Below are positions 37,624-47,087 of a stretch of 64,000 nt of DNA, piece after piece. The number at the start of each line of letters is the position of its first letter. Position 1 is the stretch's first letter. A program made the position numbers and the translations under genes. The stretch is from Rahnella inusitata_A (GTDB lineage Bacteria; Pseudomonadota; Gammaproteobacteria; Enterobacterales; Enterobacteriaceae). The stretch spans positions 248,001-312,000 of the forward strand of contig NZ_CBCPJJ010000002.1 in NCBI RefSeq assembly GCF_965118895.1. The letters are read 5' to 3'. The notes beneath the pieces were generated by a model. It saw nothing but the letters and a program-made list of their open reading frames with translations. It searched no databases and was not told the origin of the DNA.

Positions 37624-39642
37624 ATGACTGCCGTATCGGCCACATCGTTACAACAACAGATGCTGCGCCAGGGCGTGCGGCGGGTGCTGGTGTTCAGCGG
37701 TGAAGCGGACTGGTGCATGGCGCAGGCTCTGGAATTTTCGGGCCATAACGCCGGAGACTGGTTGTGGATCAGTGATTCGCCGCCCGTGGCAGTGAGCGCC
37801 TGCTCACCGTCTGCGGCGCATTCGCTGCTCGGCCAGGATATTTTGCACGGCATTTTTGATGCCCGCGCCGGGTTGAACGTGGACGCGCTGGCGGCGTTTT
37901 CCGGAACACTTAAGGCCGGAAGCTGGCTGATTTTGCTGGTGCCAGACTGGTGTCGCTGGTCGCAGTTGCCCGACGCCGACAGCCTGCGCTGGAGCGAACA
38001 ACCACAGGCGATCCCCACGCCGCGTTTTATCCGCCGTTTTCAGGCATTACTGGAAAGCACGCCGCACGTCGCGCTGTGCAGGCAACATCATCCTTTTTTA
38101 CTTTCCCCTTTACCGCCTGCGCATGACTGGCTGCCGCCCGACGGCCAGCCGACGCCTGAGCAGCAACAGATTTTACAGCGGCTGATGGAGGCCAAATCCG
38201 GTGTGTGGGTACTGACTGCGCCACGCGGACGCGGCAAGTCGCGTCTTGCGGGAATGCTGGCCGCACAGTGGTCGGGTACCTGCCGGGTAACGGCGCCGGG
38301 CAAAGGTGCTGTGAGTCAGATCCTCATTCATGCGTCTGAATCCACCCGGTTTATCGCCCCCGATGCCCTGCTGGCGCGATGCCGTGAAGCCACGGTAGAT
38401 GATGCCGACTGGCTGATTATCGATGAAGCTGCTGCTATTCCCGCCCCGATGCTGACGGAGCTGGTGGCGGCTTTTCCGCGCATATTACTGACTACCACGG
38501 TGCAGGGTTATGAAGGCACCGGGCGTGGATTCCTGCTGAAGTTTTGCGCTTCGCTGCCGCATTGGCACGATCTGCGGCTGACCGCGCCCATTCGCTGGTC
38601 GGAACAGGATTTACTCGAACCCCTGATAAGCCAGGCATTGCTGTTCGACGAACCTCTGACAGAGGGTAAAAACACAGGCGAACCCTCTGCTATTTTCTCC
38701 CCCGATGCTGAAGACTGGCTGAGCGAACCCGCCCTGTTACAGGATTTCTATGGCCTGCTGACCAGTGCGCATTACCGCACGTCGCCGCTGGATTTACGTC
38801 GTTTGCTGGATGCACCGGGCATGACCTTCAGCGCTGCCCGACAGGACGAAACCTTAACCGGCGCGCTGTGGCTGGTGGAAGAAGGTTCGCTGAGCCCGGC
38901 GCTTGCGCATGACGTCTGGGCTGGAAGACGACGTCCGCGCGGCAATCTGGTGGCGCAGTCACTCGCGGCCCACGCCGGATTGGTGCAGGCTGCAATATTG
39001 CGGTCGCGGCGCGTCAGCCGTATAGCGGTGCATCCGGCATTCAGGCGTCAGGGCATCGCCCGTGCGTTGCTGGCGGAACAAAAACAGCGCGCAACTGAGC
39101 AAGGTTTGGATTTCATGTCGGTGAGTTTTGGTTACACCGATGAGCTGACGGCGCTGTGGCAGCAGGCGGGTTTTCGCCTTGCGCGTATCAGCACACAAAA
39201 AGAGGCCAGCAGCGGATGTTATGCCGTGATGGCGATATTACCGCTGAGCCCGGGAGGGCAGGCGCTGGCGCAGGCGGCTGAACAACAGCTTCATCGTGAC
39301 TGGCGCTGGCTGGCACCGCTGATAGACGTTACTTTGCCGCTTCCATTTGCCGCAGAGACAGCGCTCACTGAGGCTGACTGGCGCGAGCTGGCCGGCTTCG
39401 CCTTCGCGCACCGGCCGCTGGAAAGCAGTCAGCCGGCGCTTAACCGCCTGCTGATCAACAGTCAGCTGCCACTTACGGCGCTGCGTGCGCACCTGCAGCA
39501 AGGGAAAAATGCGGCGGAAGTTGTGCAGGCGGAGGGGATATCGGGGAGAAAAGCGCTCGTTCAGCGCTGGCGACAAGAGACGCAGCAGGCGATGGCGGAA
39601 CTGGATCCCGCATCGTGTGAACACTGGAGGCAAGGGATTTAG
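37624..39642 (+). CDS. tmcA: tRNA(Met) cytidine acetyltransferase TmcA
   Basis: 672 residues from ATG 37624 (E. coli 671). N-terminal DUF1726-like part, an RNA-helicase-like ATPase module with Walker A PRGRGKS near 208 and DEAA box in LIIDEAAAIPAPM near 270, and a GNAT domain with the acetyl-CoA loop RRQGIARALL near 480. Makes N4-acetylcytidine at the wobble base of elongator tRNA-Met. Frame stays open upstream, inside the yeaL-like gene, but homology starts here. Confidence 0.95.
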   Translation: MTAVSATSLQQQMLRQGVRRVLVFSGEADWCMAQALEFSGHNAGDWLWISDSPPVAVSACSPSAAHSLLGQDILHGIFDARAGLNVDALAAFSGTLKAGSWLILLVPDWCRWSQLPDADSLRWSEQPQAIPTPRFIRRFQALLESTPHVALCRQHHPFLLSPLPPAHDWLPPDGQPTPEQQQILQRLMEAKSGVWVLTAPRGRGKSRLAGMLAAQWSGTCRVTAPGKGAVSQILIHASESTRFIAPDALLARCREATVDDADWLIIDEAAAIPAPMLTELVAAFPRILLTTTVQGYEGTGRGFLLKFCASLPHWHDLRLTAPIRWSEQDLLEPLISQALLFDEPLTEGKNTGEPSAIFSPDAEDWLSEPALLQDFYGLLTSAHYRTSPLDLRRLLDAPGMTFSAARQDETLTGALWLVEEGSLSPALAHDVWAGRRRPRGNLVAQSLAAHAGLVQAAILRSRRVSRIAVHPAFRRQGIARALLAEQKQRATEQGLDFMSVSFGYTDELTALWQQAGFRLARISTQKEASSGCYAVMAILPLSPGGQALAQAAEQQLHRDWRWLAPLIDVTLPLPFAAETALTEADWRELAGFAFAHRPLESSQPALNRLLINSQLPLTALRAHLQQGKNAAEVVQAEGISGRKALVQRWRQETQQAMAELDPASCEHWRQGI

Positions 39643-39750
39643 CCGCGCGGAGTCATTGCAAAAAATGGAAAGACACGTTCAATAAATCCCGGTTTCACTG
39701 TCCGGCAGGGGGCGTATAGTGGCGGAATTAGCCTAAAACAGGAGAGAACC

Positions 39751-40389
39751 ATGAGCTCAGAACAGATTATTGTCCAGCAGCCGCAAGAGCGTGCAAAACA
39801 GCTGATTTTATTATTTCACGGCGTGGGCGATAACCCGATTTCCATGGGCGAAATTGGCAAGTTTTTCGCGGTGCCCTTTCCGCAGGCGCAGGTGGTGAGC
39901 ATCGGCAGCCCGGATATTTGTGATTTTGGCCGCGGCTTCCAGTGGTTTTCCGTGCAGGGTGTGACCGAGAAAAATCGTCAGCCGCGCATTGATGCCGCGA
40001 TGCCGCTGTTTATTCAGATTGTGCGTGACTGGCAGCAGAAAACCGGCGTGTCGCCGGAACACACCACGCTGATTGGTTTCTCGCAGGGGACTATCATGGC
40101 GCTGGAATCTACCAAAGTGGAAGAGCATCTGGCATCGCGCATCGTCGCGTTCAGCGGGCGTTTCGCCAATTTGCCGGAAAAACCGATTGCCGCAGGTACC
40201 GTGGTGCACTTTATTCACGGTGAGCAGGATCCGGTGATCAACCCGTTCCAGTCTAAAACTGCCGCTGAGCGACTGAAATCTTTAGGCAGCATTTGTACCC
40301 TGAACATTCAGGCGGGCATGGCGCACGGGCTGGACTCGCAGATGATCAATACCGCCATCTCGCATTTGCAAAACGACCGGCCACAGTGA
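39751..40389 (+). CDS. ypfH: Esterase YpfH (alpha/beta hydrolase)
   Basis: 212 residues. The nucleophile elbow GFSQG is near residue 111, HGEQDPVI supplies the Asp and AHGLD the His. LLFHGVGDNP is the oxyanion region. E. coli YpfH is a carboxylesterase on short-chain test substrates; natural substrate unknown. AGGAGAG ribosome site. Follows tmcA as in E. coli. Confidence 0.92.
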   Translation: MSSEQIIVQQPQERAKQLILLFHGVGDNPISMGEIGKFFAVPFPQAQVVSIGSPDICDFGRGFQWFSVQGVTEKNRQPRIDAAMPLFIQIVRDWQQKTGVSPEHTTLIGFSQGTIMALESTKVEEHLASRIVAFSGRFANLPEKPIAAGTVVHFIHGEQDPVINPFQSKTAAERLKSLGSICTLNIQAGMAHGLDSQMINTAISHLQNDRPQ

Positions 40390-40409
40390 TCTGGTCATCG
40401 CCATCAAAA

Positions 40410-40437
40410 AAGGCAGCCATCCCGGCTGCCTTCATTT
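40410..40437. terminator. Bidirectional terminator between ypfH and ypfN
   Basis: AAAAAAGGCAGCC-ATCCC-GGCTGCCTTCATTTTT. Stem of seven GC-rich pairs plus AA/TT; A and T runs on both sides for the convergent genes. Confidence 0.85.
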
Positions 40438-40446
40438 TTACCGGCC

Positions 40447-40632
40447 TTACTTCTTCTTCGGCCAGTCATCGTCTTTATCCCACTCTGCATTATTATCGCG
40501 ATGAGGCGGGATTTCAGGTTTGTCGTTGAGGTACTTTTTCACATCAACGCGTCGCAGTTCTTTAATGCCGCTGATCAACATCCCGAACAGAATGATCAGA
40601 ATGATCCACCAGTAATCTTTAATCCACTCCAT
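40447..40632 (-). CDS. ypfN: Small membrane protein YpfN (UPF0370)
   Basis: 61 residues: an N-terminal membrane helix (about residues 8-24) and a charged tail ending DDDWPKKK. Closely follows E. coli YpfN (RVDVKKYLNDKPEIPPHRD matches). Function unknown. It lies last in a minus-strand set yffB-dapE-M15 peptidase-ypfN with gaps of 1, -4 and 18 bases. Confidence 0.9.
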   Translation of the reverse strand: MEWIKDYWWIILIILFGMLISGIKELRRVDVKKYLNDKPEIPPHRDNNAEWDKDDDWPKKK

Positions 40633-40650
40633 GGCGTGCTCCTTAAATTG

Positions 40651-41322
40651 TTATGTAGGTAGGGCGATGAATCTTGGGAAGATAGTCGCGATCTCGCTGA
40701 TTATCCAGTCGCAGCCCGCTAAATCTTGTCCTTGCCATGCACTGATAAGTACGTCCGGCGTTAGTTGCGCTGCGCACAATGCGGCCAGTGGGCGATAACT
40801 CAGATGCCAGGGTTCAATGGCAACGCCGCCACGGTCTTCGGCATACGGTCGGAAAAAACCAAACTCCGCCATATGGTCCGACATCCAACAGTTCAGTGGA
40901 TAAAAATACCCGCCTGGCTCATATTCCCACGGCTCCAGCTGTAACGTCTTTCCTTCGGGCAGCAGGTGCGGATCATACACATCCAGATCACTGCCCCAGT
41001 GGTGACGGCTGGCGCCCGGAAGCGCCGACCAGCGCAGGATAAGCCCGCAGCGTTCGGCATCAGAATACTCGCTGATATCCACCGGCTGACTGTCTTTATC
41101 TAATACTGGTCGCTCGCCGCGAAATTTGCCATTCCAGATAGCCTGCTGGCGCTCAAAATCACGAAAAGTGCTGGCAGGCTTTAAATCAAACCCGGCTTCA
41201 CGGGCTGCCTGCTGCATCCTGGCGAACGCTTCCGCCGCCTGCTTTTGCAGACGGTGCGGCCCGTCGCCCAATGTGACCAGATGCGCGGTTGAGCGCCCGG
41301 TCAGCATCTCGTTGGTGATCAT
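40651..41322 (-). CDS. M15-family D-alanyl-D-alanine carboxypeptidase-like protein
   Basis: 223 residues. The M15B (VanY-type) zinc site is visible: SRHHWGSDLDVYD gives His and Asp ligands, and EPWHLSY gives the catalytic Glu and third ligand His. No clear signal peptide, so cytoplasmic action (for example LD/DD-carboxypeptidase on recycled peptides) or unusual export is possible. Its ATG overlaps the dapE stop by four bases (ATGA). E. coli K-12 has no gene at this place; placement after dapE hints at a cell-wall peptide role. Confidence 0.82.
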   Translation of the reverse strand: MITNEMLTGRSTAHLVTLGDGPHRLQKQAAEAFARMQQAAREAGFDLKPASTFRDFERQQAIWNGKFRGERPVLDKDSQPVDISEYSDAERCGLILRWSALPGASRHHWGSDLDVYDPHLLPEGKTLQLEPWEYEPGGYFYPLNCWMSDHMAEFGFFRPYAEDRGGVAIEPWHLSYRPLAALCAAQLTPDVLISAWQGQDLAGCDWIISEIATIFPRFIALPT

Positions 41323-42446
41323 GCGACTAACTGTTCCATGATGCGCTGATACATGCGACTAAGCACCTGAAGATCGGCGGCATGTACGCACTCGTTGATT
41401 TTGTGGATGGTGGCGTTGACCGGCCCCAGTTCGACCACCTGTGCGCCCATCAGCGCGATAAAGCGCCCGTCGGAGGTGCCGCCGGTGGTTTGCAGCTCTG
41501 GCGTCATTTCACTGTAATGGCGGACTGCGTTGACCACCGCATCCACCAGCTCGCCGCGCGAGGTCAGGAACGGCTGGCCGGAGACCACCCAGTTCAGCGT
41601 GTATTGCAGATTGTGACGATCAAGTAACTCCGCCACACGCTGTTTGATGATGTCATCGGTCAGTTCGGTGCTGAAGCGGAAGTTAAATTGCACGTACAGC
41701 TCGCCGGGAATGACGTTATTACTGCCGGTGCCGGCGTTGATATTGGCGATTTGCATGCTGGTCGGCGGGAAGAATTCATTGCCATTATCCCAGACGGTAG
41801 CCACAAGTTCGTTCAGTGCAGGCATCGCGCGGTGCACCGGATTATCGGCCAGATGCGGATAGGCGACGTGGCCCTGAACCCCGTGAATGTGCAGATTGGC
41901 GGTCATTGAGCCGCGACGGCCATTCTTTACGATGTCGCCGACGCGTGAGGTGCTTGAAGGCTCGCCGACCAGGCAATAATCCAGACGTTCGTTGCGCTCC
42001 ATCAGCGCATTGACCACTTTTACCGTGCCGTTAACCGCGCTGGCTTCTTCGTCGGAGGTGATGAGAAACGCCAGACGGCCTTTATGATGAGGATTGGCAG
42101 CCACGAAACGTTCGGCAGCGACGACCATCGCCGCCAGCGAACCCTTCATATCCGCCGCACCACGACCATAAAGCATCCCGTCGCGCAACGTTGGCTCGAA
42201 CGGACCGGTAACCCACAGCTTATGATCGCCGGTTGGCACCACGTCGGTATGGCCGGCAAACGCCAACGTTTTACCTTCACCGCGCGTGGCCCAAAAATTC
42301 AGGGTATCGCCAAAAGGCATCAGTTCGATATGAAAACCCACCGCGCGCAGGCGGGCAATCATGATGTCCTGACAGCCAGCGTCGTCCGGGCTCAGGGACG
42401 GGCGGCGAATTAACTGTTGGGCGAGATCGACAACGGGGCAGCTCAT
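41319..42446 (-). CDS. dapE: Succinyl-diaminopimelate desuccinylase DapE
   Basis: 375 residues, the E. coli length. M20 motifs: FAGHTDVVPTGD (His ligand and Asp), GRGAADMKGSLAAM, the Glu pair in TSDEEASAVNG, and the C-terminal His in VNATIHKINE. Two-zinc enzyme that yields LL-diaminopimelate and succinate. It starts one base after yffB. Confidence 0.96.
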   Translation of the reverse strand: MSCPVVDLAQQLIRRPSLSPDDAGCQDIMIARLRAVGFHIELMPFGDTLNFWATRGEGKTLAFAGHTDVVPTGDHKLWVTGPFEPTLRDGMLYGRGAADMKGSLAAMVVAAERFVAANPHHKGRLAFLITSDEEASAVNGTVKVVNALMERNERLDYCLVGEPSSTSRVGDIVKNGRRGSMTANLHIHGVQGHVAYPHLADNPVHRAMPALNELVATVWDNGNEFFPPTSMQIANINAGTGSNNVIPGELYVQFNFRFSTELTDDIIKQRVAELLDRHNLQYTLNWVVSGQPFLTSRGELVDAVVNAVRHYSEMTPELQTTGGTSDGRFIALMGAQVVELGPVNATIHKINECVHAADLQVLSRMYQRIMEQLVA

Positions 42447-42447
42447 G

Positions 42448-42831
42448 TTATTTCACCTCCGCGAGGAATTGCTGATAGCTCTCTGGTTTGAATCCCAGCA
42501 GAGACTGGCCATCGGCGGCCAGCAAAAACGGGCGTTTGATGACGGCCGGATGTTCAAGCATCACTTCTTTGGCGCTGGTTTCGTTATCGCAGGCGGTGCG
42601 GGTGGCGTCATCAAGTTTGCGCCAGGTGGTGCCACGGGTGTTCAGCATTGCTTCCCAGCCCTGTTTGTCGATCAGCTTTTGCAACAGCGCGTCGTCCAGC
42701 CCCTCCACACGATAATCATGAAACTGATAACTGACCGCGTTTTCTTCCAGCCAGCGACGGGCTTTTTTGACGGTATCGCAATTTTTGATGCCATAGAGAA
42801 TAAATGAGGCTGAAGCTGAAGTCGTTGCCAT
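42448..42831 (-). CDS. yffB: ArsC-family protein YffB
   Basis: 127 residues from ATG 42831. YGIKNCDTVKKARRWLE holds the lone redox Cys, and RGTTWRKLD and PAVIKRPFLL match E. coli YffB (118). Spx/ArsC thioredoxin fold; E. coli and Pseudomonas relatives bind glutathione, but the reaction is unknown. Upstream extension of the frame has no homology. First gene of the dapE operon. Confidence 0.9.
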   Translation of the reverse strand: MATTSASASFILYGIKNCDTVKKARRWLEENAVSYQFHDYRVEGLDDALLQKLIDKQGWEAMLNTRGTTWRKLDDATRTACDNETSAKEVMLEHPAVIKRPFLLAADGQSLLGFKPESYQQFLAEVK

Positions 42832-42975
42832 AGAAAAACGTAACCTGTCAGTAATTATGAACTTTTCACCAGCACAGAATGCTGGCGCGAGGATAGGGCA
42901 CATAATGAGGCAAAACGCAGGCAGGATCCAGACGGGGCGGGAATGTGATCGTGATTAAAGAAACATGCGAGAAGT

Positions 42976-43004
42976 TTGGTTTGTACAAAAAACAGACGTA
43001 TAAT
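42976..43004 (+). promoter_or_regulatory. Promoter of ypfM
   Basis: TATAAT at 42999-43004 with TTGGTT at 42976-42981, spacer 17. It stands 26 bases upstream of the tiny ypfM gene, which makes the gene call more credible. Confidence 0.65.
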
Positions 43005-43030
43005 GCCCGCGTCCAATAAAGGGGAGTCAA

Positions 43031-43090
43031 ATGTTAGAGCAAGAATTAGGTAACTGGAAAGACTTTATCGACCGTATGTTGAACGCGTAA
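43031..43090 (+). CDS. ypfM: Small protein YpfM, 19 residues
   Basis: ATG 43031 follows GGGGAG at six bases and encodes 19 residues ending at TAA 43090. The core ELGNWKDFI is identical to that of the 19-residue E. coli YpfM as I recall it, and both sit between yffB and acrD. It has its own promoter and is followed by a terminator (43223). E. coli YpfM is a detected small protein of unknown role. Confidence 0.87.
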   Translation: MLEQELGNWKDFIDRMLNA

Positions 43091-43222
43091 TTGCTGTAAA
43101 ACTCAGGCCCTTAAAGCAAGACAGATTTATTCGTAGTGTCAGCACGTCATTATAAAAACGTTTGTTCAGGAAGACCATTACGTCCGATTTAGCGACGATT
43201 CTTACACCAGTAAATCACTAAT

Positions 43223-43256
43223 AAAAAAGGCGTTAATTCACATTAACGCCTTTTTT
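43223..43256. terminator. Bidirectional terminator between ypfM and acrD
   Basis: AAAAAAGGCGTTAAT-TCAC-ATTAACGCCTTTTTT. Long near-perfect stem flanked by A and T runs. The 130 bases between ypfM and this stem hold no other gene I can see, so a 3' untranslated region or small RNA is possible. Confidence 0.88.
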
Positions 43257-43273
43257 GTGGGCTTTTTTCGCCG

Positions 43274-46200
43274 TTATTTCGCGTCGGCGGGTGCTGTTTC
43301 TACGATGTCGGCAATCAGCGGTTCACCGGATTTTCCCGGAAAACGGCGGCGGATCAGCACGAAGAACAGCGGTACGAAGAAGACGGCAAGCACAGTTGCA
43401 GAAATCATCCCGCCGATAACGCCGGTTCCCACTGCATGCTGGCTGCCGGAACCTGCGCCGGTGCTGGTCGCCATCGGTAACACGCCGAAGATAAACGCCA
43501 GCGAGGTCATCAGGATAGGGCGGAGGCGCATTCTCGAGGCCTCCAGCGTAGCCGCCAGCAACTCCTTACCTCTGACGTTCAGATCATTGGCAAATTCGAC
43601 GATCAGAATGGCGTTCTTCGCCGACAGCCCGATGATGGTCAGCATCCCGACCTGGAAATACACGTCGTTTTCCAGCCCGCGCATCCATGTGGCGATCACT
43701 GCACCGAGCACGCCGAGCGGCACCACCAGCATGACGGAGAACGGAATCGACCAGCTCTCATACAACGCCGCCAGACACAGGAACACCACCAGCAGGGAAA
43801 TTGCATACAGCGCCGGAGCCTGCGAACCGGACAAACGTTCCTGATATGACAGACCGGTCCATTCGAGGCCAATCCCCACCGGCAGCTTCGCCACCAGTTT
43901 TTCCATATTGTCCATTGCCGTACCGCTGCTGACGCCCTCGGCCGGTTCACCGACAATTTCCAGTGCCGAGTAGCCGTTGTAACGCTCCAGACGCGGCGAT
44001 CCGGTCAGCCAGTACGACGTGGCGAATGCGGAGAACGGCACCATGGTTCCGGCAGAGTTTCGGACATACCAGCGGTTAATATCATCCGGCAACATGCGGA
44101 ATTTCGCCCCGGCCTGAACGTACACTTTTTTAACGCGGCCGCGATCGACGAAGTCATTGACATAGGAAGACCCCCACGCAGTGCTCAGCGTGCTGTTGAT
44201 ATCAGAGACAGCCACGCCCAGCGCTTGTGCTTTGACCTGATCGATGTCGATTTGCAACTGCGGGCTGTCATCCAGCCCGTTGTGACGCACACGGGTCAGA
44301 CTGCTGTCTTTGGCGGTCATCTCCAGCAGCTGATCGCGGGCAGACATCAGCGCGGCGTGGCCCAGCCCTGCGTGATCCTGCAATTCCATATCAAAACCGG
44401 TGGCACTGCCAAGGCCGTTGATGGCCGGCGGGCTGCTGGCGATCACGCGGGCTTCGGTAATCTTATTAAACTCTTTAGTGGCCTGCTCAATCAGGGCGAA
44501 CGAGGAGTCGCCCGCGCCGGTGCGGTCATCCCAAGGGGTCAGACGTACGAACATACGCGCCACGTTCTGCCCGTTTCCGCCAGGCCCTGCACCGATGGTG
44601 GAGAACACCGACAGCACATCTTTCTTGTCGGTATTAAGAAAGTATTTTTCGACTTTCTCGACCACTTTCTGCGTCTGCTGCAACGTTGAACCCGGCGGCA
44701 ACTGGATCTGAACGGTAAACACGCCGCGGTCTTCCAGCGGCAGGAATGAGGTCGGTAATTTGATAAACATGAACGCCAGCGCTGCGACCAGCAGCGCATA
44801 ACCGAGCATCCAGCGCACACTGTTTCTCAGGATACCCGCCACGCCGTTTTCGTAGCGACGGGCGTTGCGGTCAAACATGCGGTTGAACCAGCCAAAGAAC
44901 CCGCGTTTGCCGTGATGATGGCCCTGTGCAATAGGTTTGAGAATGGTGGAGCATAACGCCGGGGTCAGCGTCAGTGCGACGAACACTGAAAGCACCATGG
45001 CTGAGACGATAGTTATCGAGAACTGACGGTAAATCGCGCCGGTGGTACCGCCGAAGAAGGCCATCGGCACAAAGACTGCCGACAACACCATGGTGATCCC
45101 CACCAGCGCACTCTGAATTTGCCCCATCGATTTACGTGTGGCGTCTCTGGGGCTGAGCCCTTCCTCGCTCATCACGCGCTCGACGTTCTCCACCACTACA
45201 ATGGCATCATCCACCAGCAGCCCGATCGCCAACACCATGGCAAACATGGTTAACGTGTTGATGCTGTAGCCGAACTGATGCAGCACGGCGAAGGTCCCGA
45301 GCAGCACCACTGGCACTGCGATAGTCGGGATCAGCGTCGCGCGGAAATTTTGCAGGAACAGGTACATCACTAAGAACACCAGCACGATCGCTTCAAACAG
45401 CGTTTTCACCACGTCGGTGATTGCCGCTTTAACGAACGGTGTAGTTTCATAAGCGACTTCCGCTTTCAGGCCGTGGGGGAAGTAGTGAGAAAGTTCCTCA
45501 AGACGCGCGCGCACGGCTTTATCGGTTTGCAGTTCATTGGCACCTGACGCCAGTTTCACGCCCATACCGGATGCCGCCTGACCGTTGTAACGGCTGAGCA
45601 GACTGTAGTTTTCCGCACCCAGACCAATTTCGGACACGTCGCCGAGTTTCACCTGCGAACCATCCTGATTCACTTTCAGCGTGATCTGGCGGAACTGCTC
45701 CGGCGTTTGTAGCTGGGACTGGGCGTTGATGGTGGCGTTCAGTGCCTGAAAATCCACTGAAGGCGCACCGCCGAGCTGGCCCACCGCCACCTGACTGTTC
45801 TGAGCTTTGATGGCCGCTACTACGTCGGCAGTGGTCAGCTGATAGTTATTCAGCTTGTCCGGATCGAGCCAGATGCGCATCGCGTATTGTGAACCATAGG
45901 CATCGATGCTGCCGACGCCGTCCACGCGGCTCAGCGGATCCTGAATGTTTGAGGCCACATAGTCGGCGATATCTTGCTTATCCATACTGCCGTCGGTGGA
46001 GACGAACGCCACCATCATCAGGTTGGTATCACCGGTTTTGGACACCGTTACGCCCTGAGTTTGAACATCCTGCGGCAAACGCTTCAGCGCCTGTTGCAGC
46101 TGATTCTGTACCTGTTGCAGCGCTTCGTTCGGGTCTGTCCCGGCGGTAAAGCTCAGGGTGATTTGTGATTTGCCATCGTTACTGCTTTGCGAAGACATGT

Positions 46201-46429
46201 ACATCAGATTGTCGAGGCCGGTCATGTTCTGCTCGATAATCTGCGTGACGGTATTTTCTAAAGTTTGTGCTGATGCACCGGGGTAAGTCGCAGAGATACG
46301 GACATTGGGCGGAGCCAGATCGGGATATTGTTCGACCGGCAAAAAGTAAATAGCCAGTGCGCCGGATAAGGAAAGGATGATCGCTAAAACCCAGGCAAAA
46401 ATCGGGCGATCGATGAAAAAATTGGCCAT
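43274..46429 (-). CDS. acrD: RND efflux transporter AcrD
   Basis: 1051 residues, 12 membrane helices in two halves with large periplasmic loops. The proton-relay pair is in GLLVDDAIVVVENV and the Lys-containing NAILIVEFAND. It matches E. coli AcrD better than AcrB throughout, including ENDVYFQVGMLTIIGLSAKN. No adaptor gene sits next to it, so like AcrD it likely uses AcrA and TolC. AcrD exports aminoglycosides and other polar drugs. Location beside ypfM-yffB-dapE is as in E. coli. Confidence 0.94.
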   Translation of the reverse strand: MANFFIDRPIFAWVLAIILSLSGALAIYFLPVEQYPDLAPPNVRISATYPGASAQTLENTVTQIIEQNMTGLDNLMYMSSQSSNDGKSQITLSFTAGTDPNEALQQVQNQLQQALKRLPQDVQTQGVTVSKTGDTNLMMVAFVSTDGSMDKQDIADYVASNIQDPLSRVDGVGSIDAYGSQYAMRIWLDPDKLNNYQLTTADVVAAIKAQNSQVAVGQLGGAPSVDFQALNATINAQSQLQTPEQFRQITLKVNQDGSQVKLGDVSEIGLGAENYSLLSRYNGQAASGMGVKLASGANELQTDKAVRARLEELSHYFPHGLKAEVAYETTPFVKAAITDVVKTLFEAIVLVFLVMYLFLQNFRATLIPTIAVPVVLLGTFAVLHQFGYSINTLTMFAMVLAIGLLVDDAIVVVENVERVMSEEGLSPRDATRKSMGQIQSALVGITMVLSAVFVPMAFFGGTTGAIYRQFSITIVSAMVLSVFVALTLTPALCSTILKPIAQGHHHGKRGFFGWFNRMFDRNARRYENGVAGILRNSVRWMLGYALLVAALAFMFIKLPTSFLPLEDRGVFTVQIQLPPGSTLQQTQKVVEKVEKYFLNTDKKDVLSVFSTIGAGPGGNGQNVARMFVRLTPWDDRTGAGDSSFALIEQATKEFNKITEARVIASSPPAINGLGSATGFDMELQDHAGLGHAALMSARDQLLEMTAKDSSLTRVRHNGLDDSPQLQIDIDQVKAQALGVAVSDINSTLSTAWGSSYVNDFVDRGRVKKVYVQAGAKFRMLPDDINRWYVRNSAGTMVPFSAFATSYWLTGSPRLERYNGYSALEIVGEPAEGVSSGTAMDNMEKLVAKLPVGIGLEWTGLSYQERLSGSQAPALYAISLLVVFLCLAALYESWSIPFSVMLVVPLGVLGAVIATWMRGLENDVYFQVGMLTIIGLSAKNAILIVEFANDLNVRGKELLAATLEASRMRLRPILMTSLAFIFGVLPMATSTGAGSGSQHAVGTGVIGGMISATVLAVFFVPLFFVLIRRRFPGKSGEPLIADIVETAPADAK

Positions 46430-46732
<303 letters not shown>

Positions 46733-47017
46733 ATGAATTTGAATTCGGTGTTTGCCCGCCGTCTGTATCTTTGCTGGTTGCTGGAAAATGAACAAAAACC
46801 TAATGTGCCGAAGTTGATGGAAATCACCGGCTGGCCACGCCGGACCTTACAGGACGTGCTTAAAGCGCTGCCGGGCATGGGCGTCGAACTCGATTTTGTG
46901 CAGCAGGGTATCCGCAACAATGACGGCTACTATCAGCTTTCCAGCTGGGGGCCGCTCGACAGGCAGTGGATTACACGCCATCGTGAACAACTTCTTGAGG
47001 CGATTTCGCAAGGATGA
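46733..47017 (+). CDS. Small winged-helix DNA-binding protein, function unknown
   Basis: 94 residues from ATG 46733, GGAG eight bases before it. The segment PKLMEITGWPRRTLQDVLKALPGMG looks like a helix-turn-helix and the following VQQGIRNNDGYYQL like a wing. I recognise the type from other enterobacteria but know no assigned function. Divergent from acrD and 70 bases before nudK, so it could regulate either; that is inference. Confidence 0.65.
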   Translation: MNLNSVFARRLYLCWLLENEQKPNVPKLMEITGWPRRTLQDVLKALPGMGVELDFVQQGIRNNDGYYQLSSWGPLDRQWITRHREQLLEAISQG

Positions 47018-47087
47018 GGATAGCAGGGGGAGAATAATCCGGCTAAGATGACGGGCTTCTCTCACTACTTCTGAGCGGGGGCATTGA

